DNA of 5,614 nt, from the NCBI GenBank assembly GCA_021849765.1, contig JAJZSM010000106.1, positions 1 through 5,614 of the forward strand, in the 5' to 3' direction. The notes beneath the pieces were generated by a model that worked only from the letters and a program-made list of their open reading frames with translations, ran no database searches and was not told where the DNA came from. Source of the DNA: Actinomycetes bacterium. GTDB lineage: Bacteria; Actinomycetota; Acidimicrobiia; Acidimicrobiales; RAAP-2. The position numbers and the translations under genes were made by a program. This document shows positions 4,477 through 5,614 of this stretch, piece after piece (within the stretch, counting starts at the first letter, position 1; each line of letters starts with the position of its first letter).

Positions 4477-5408
4477 TGTCTGAGCCGTCAACCGGAGTCG
4501 AGCGCCGTCACCTCGACGACGCGCCGGTTCGCGTGGTCAGTGCGCGCGACCCGCTGCGCGTTCGACTGACCAACCTGCTGGCGCGTCGAGAACTGCTCAC
4601 TGGACTCATCTTCTCTGACATCCGGATCAAGTACAAGGGCTCGGCCCTCGGGTTGGTCTGGTCGATGCTGTCGCCGGCGCTGACTCTCGCCACCTACTTC
4701 CTGGTGTTCTCGGTGTTCCTGAAGAACGGCATCCCGAACTTCGTCGTGTACCTGTTCTCGGGCCTGATCGTGTGGAACATGTTCCAGTCCGCGGTCAGCT
4801 CCTCGACAGGGGTCATCGTGGATCGCGCGGGGCTGGTGAAGAAGGTCTCCTTTCCGCGTGAGATCCTGGCGCTCTCCAACGTTGGGGCCTCGGTCATCTA
4901 CTTCGGCATCCAGCTCGGCGTGCTCGCGGCGTTCCTCGCCGTGGTCGGCCACGCCCCGGCCTGGGGCTTCTTGTGGATCCTGCCGATCTCGTTCCTCGCG
5001 CTCTACCTGCTCACGGCGTCGATTTCCATCGTGATGTCCGCGGTCACGGTCTACCTGCGCGACGTGCGCCACCTGATGGAGGTCGTGCTGCAACTGTGGT
5101 TCTGGGTCTCGCCGGTGGTCTACTCCTACGAGAACTCCATCGCGGCCACCCTGCACAGCCATGGTCTGGCGAACTTCTACTTCCTCAACCCGGTGACCCT
5201 GATCATCCTCACCTTCCAGCGAATCTTCTACGTCGCCACTACCGTCAAGTCCACGACCACCGGCGCGACGCTTCACATCCTTCCCACCTGGCCGATGTCG
5301 ACGTACTTTTACCTCAATCTCGGGCTGCTCGCGATCATGGCCTTGGTCTTTCTCGTGTCGGTGACGATCTTCGGCCGCCTCGAGGGGAACTTCGAGTCGG
5401 AGCTCTGA
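4476..5408 (+). CDS. ABC-2 type polysaccharide/teichoic acid export permease (Wzm/TagG-like)
   Basis: The 310-residue protein is the membrane half of an ABC exporter that carries lipid-linked glycans (O-antigen, teichoic acid or similar) across the cytoplasmic membrane. A cytoplasmic N-terminus leads to the family hallmark RDLKxxY-like SDIRIKYKGSALGLVWSMLSP (within 47-67). About six hydrophobic segments follow (near 62-82, 88-108, 133-157, 164-192, 203-217 plus 236-253, and 278-299). VYLRDVRHLMEVVLQLWFWVSP (around 192-213) is the second hallmark, and the C-terminus GRLEGNFESEL is typical. GTG 4476 is chosen because AAGGGG lies four bases upstream and it overlaps the clpP1 stop (TAGTG); the frame runs open further up inside clpP1, without family similarity. 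The ATPase gene overlaps its stop. The exported glycan cannot be told from the sequence. Confidence 0.9.
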   Translation: MSEPSTGVERRHLDDAPVRVVSARDPLRVRLTNLLARRELLTGLIFSDIRIKYKGSALGLVWSMLSPALTLATYFLVFSVFLKNGIPNFVVYLFSGLIVWNMFQSAVSSSTGVIVDRAGLVKKVSFPREILALSNVGASVIYFGIQLGVLAAFLAVVGHAPAWGFLWILPISFLALYLLTASISIVMSAVTVYLRDVRHLMEVVLQLWFWVSPVVYSYENSIAATLHSHGLANFYFLNPVTLIILTFQRIFYVATTVKSTTTGATLHILPTWPMSTYFYLNLGLLAIMALVFLVSVTIFGRLEGNFESEL

Positions 5409-5614
5409 TGGTCAACGTCATCGAGGTCGAGGACGTCTCGAAGCAGTTCAAGATCCACCACGAGCGCCACCAGTCGCTGAAGGAGAAGATCTTGCACCCG
5501 CGCTCGGGTTCGACCGAGGTCTTTCGTGCCCTCTCGCACATCAACTTCACGGTGTCTGACGGTGAGACCGTGGGGATCCTCGGTCGCAACGGCTCGGGCC
5601 AGTCGACAGTGCTC
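5408..5614 (+). CDS. ABC transporter ATPase, Wzt/TagH-like, 5' part (runs off the window)
   Basis: The first 69 residues of the nucleotide-binding subunit that should pair with the preceding permease to drive glycan export. The start IEVEDVSKQFKI (5-16) is a normal ABC beta-strand opening with the A-loop region. The charged insert HHERHQSLKEKIL (17-29) is common in the Wzt/TagH group. SHINFTVSDGETVGILGRNGSG (within 43-64) leads into Walker A. The Walker A motif reads GRNGSGQST (59-67): the lysine that binds ATP phosphates is Gln65 (codon CAG at 5600-5602). This is odd for a sole ATPase of an exporter. Walker B, signature and any C-terminal carbohydrate-binding domain lie outside. ATG 5408 overlaps the permease stop (TGATG), with GGAG at 5399-5402 as ribosome site. 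Confidence 0.88.
   Translation, partial: MVNVIEVEDVSKQFKIHHERHQSLKEKILHPRSGSTEVFRALSHINFTVSDGETVGILGRNGSGQSTVL

Noticed and set aside
4488..5276. Long minus-strand open frame (262 codons) opposite the permease
   Set aside because: Its product is almost wholly charged (Arg, Asp, Glu, His, Gln), as expected from reading the complement of a hydrophobic membrane protein gene.
1..5614. CRISPR array, insertion sequence, toxin-antitoxin pair or defence system
   Set aside because: No regularly spaced repeats, transposase motifs, small paired genes or defence domains are seen on either strand.

Overview
The window is high-GC, gene-dense bacterial DNA that looks actinobacterial. The ClpP resembles the ClpP1 type of Mycobacterium and its relatives, the pair RNase PH then RdgB is a common actinobacterial neighbourhood, and two genes carry a TANNNT box exactly six bases before the start codon, the geometry of leaderless actinobacterial transcripts. 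The class cannot be fixed from the sequence; Acidimicrobiia or a related lineage is only a guess. Both ends cut through genes, so this may be a whole metagenomic contig or a slice of a larger one.

Layout. Plus strand, 1-1635: the 3' part of rph (RNase PH), rdgB (non-canonical purine NTP pyrophosphatase, ATGA overlap with rph), and a stand-alone Lon substrate-binding-domain protein with its own apparent leaderless promoter. Minus strand, 3644-1632: a DEAD-box RNA helicase with a C-terminal cold-shock domain, then a small FKBP-type peptidyl-prolyl isomerase, forming a two-gene operon. It converges on the Lon-domain gene, and the two stop codons overlap. Upstream of the helicase, on the same strand, is tRNA-Leu(UAG) with an encoded CCA. 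About 110 bp separate tRNA and helicase, and they hold two inverted repeats and a 10-bp direct repeat. Plus strand, 3898-5614: clpP1, an ABC-2 polysaccharide/teichoic-acid-type export permease (1-base overlap with clpP1), and the start of its ATPase (1-base overlap with the permease).

Most of the content is housekeeping: RNA 3' trimming, nucleotide-pool cleaning, RNA remodelling, protein folding and proteolysis, followed by an envelope glycan export pair. No mobile element, CRISPR array, rRNA or toxin-antitoxin pair is visible, and no stretch over 300 bases lacks a gene.

The points most worth a second look are the helicase/cold-shock-domain fusion with an isomerase partner and a structured leader, the Walker A Lys-to-Gln change in the ABC ATPase near the right edge, the coupling of an isolated clpP1 to an export permease, and the packed divergent tRNA/clpP1 promoter region. 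I did not find a clearly new multi-gene system.
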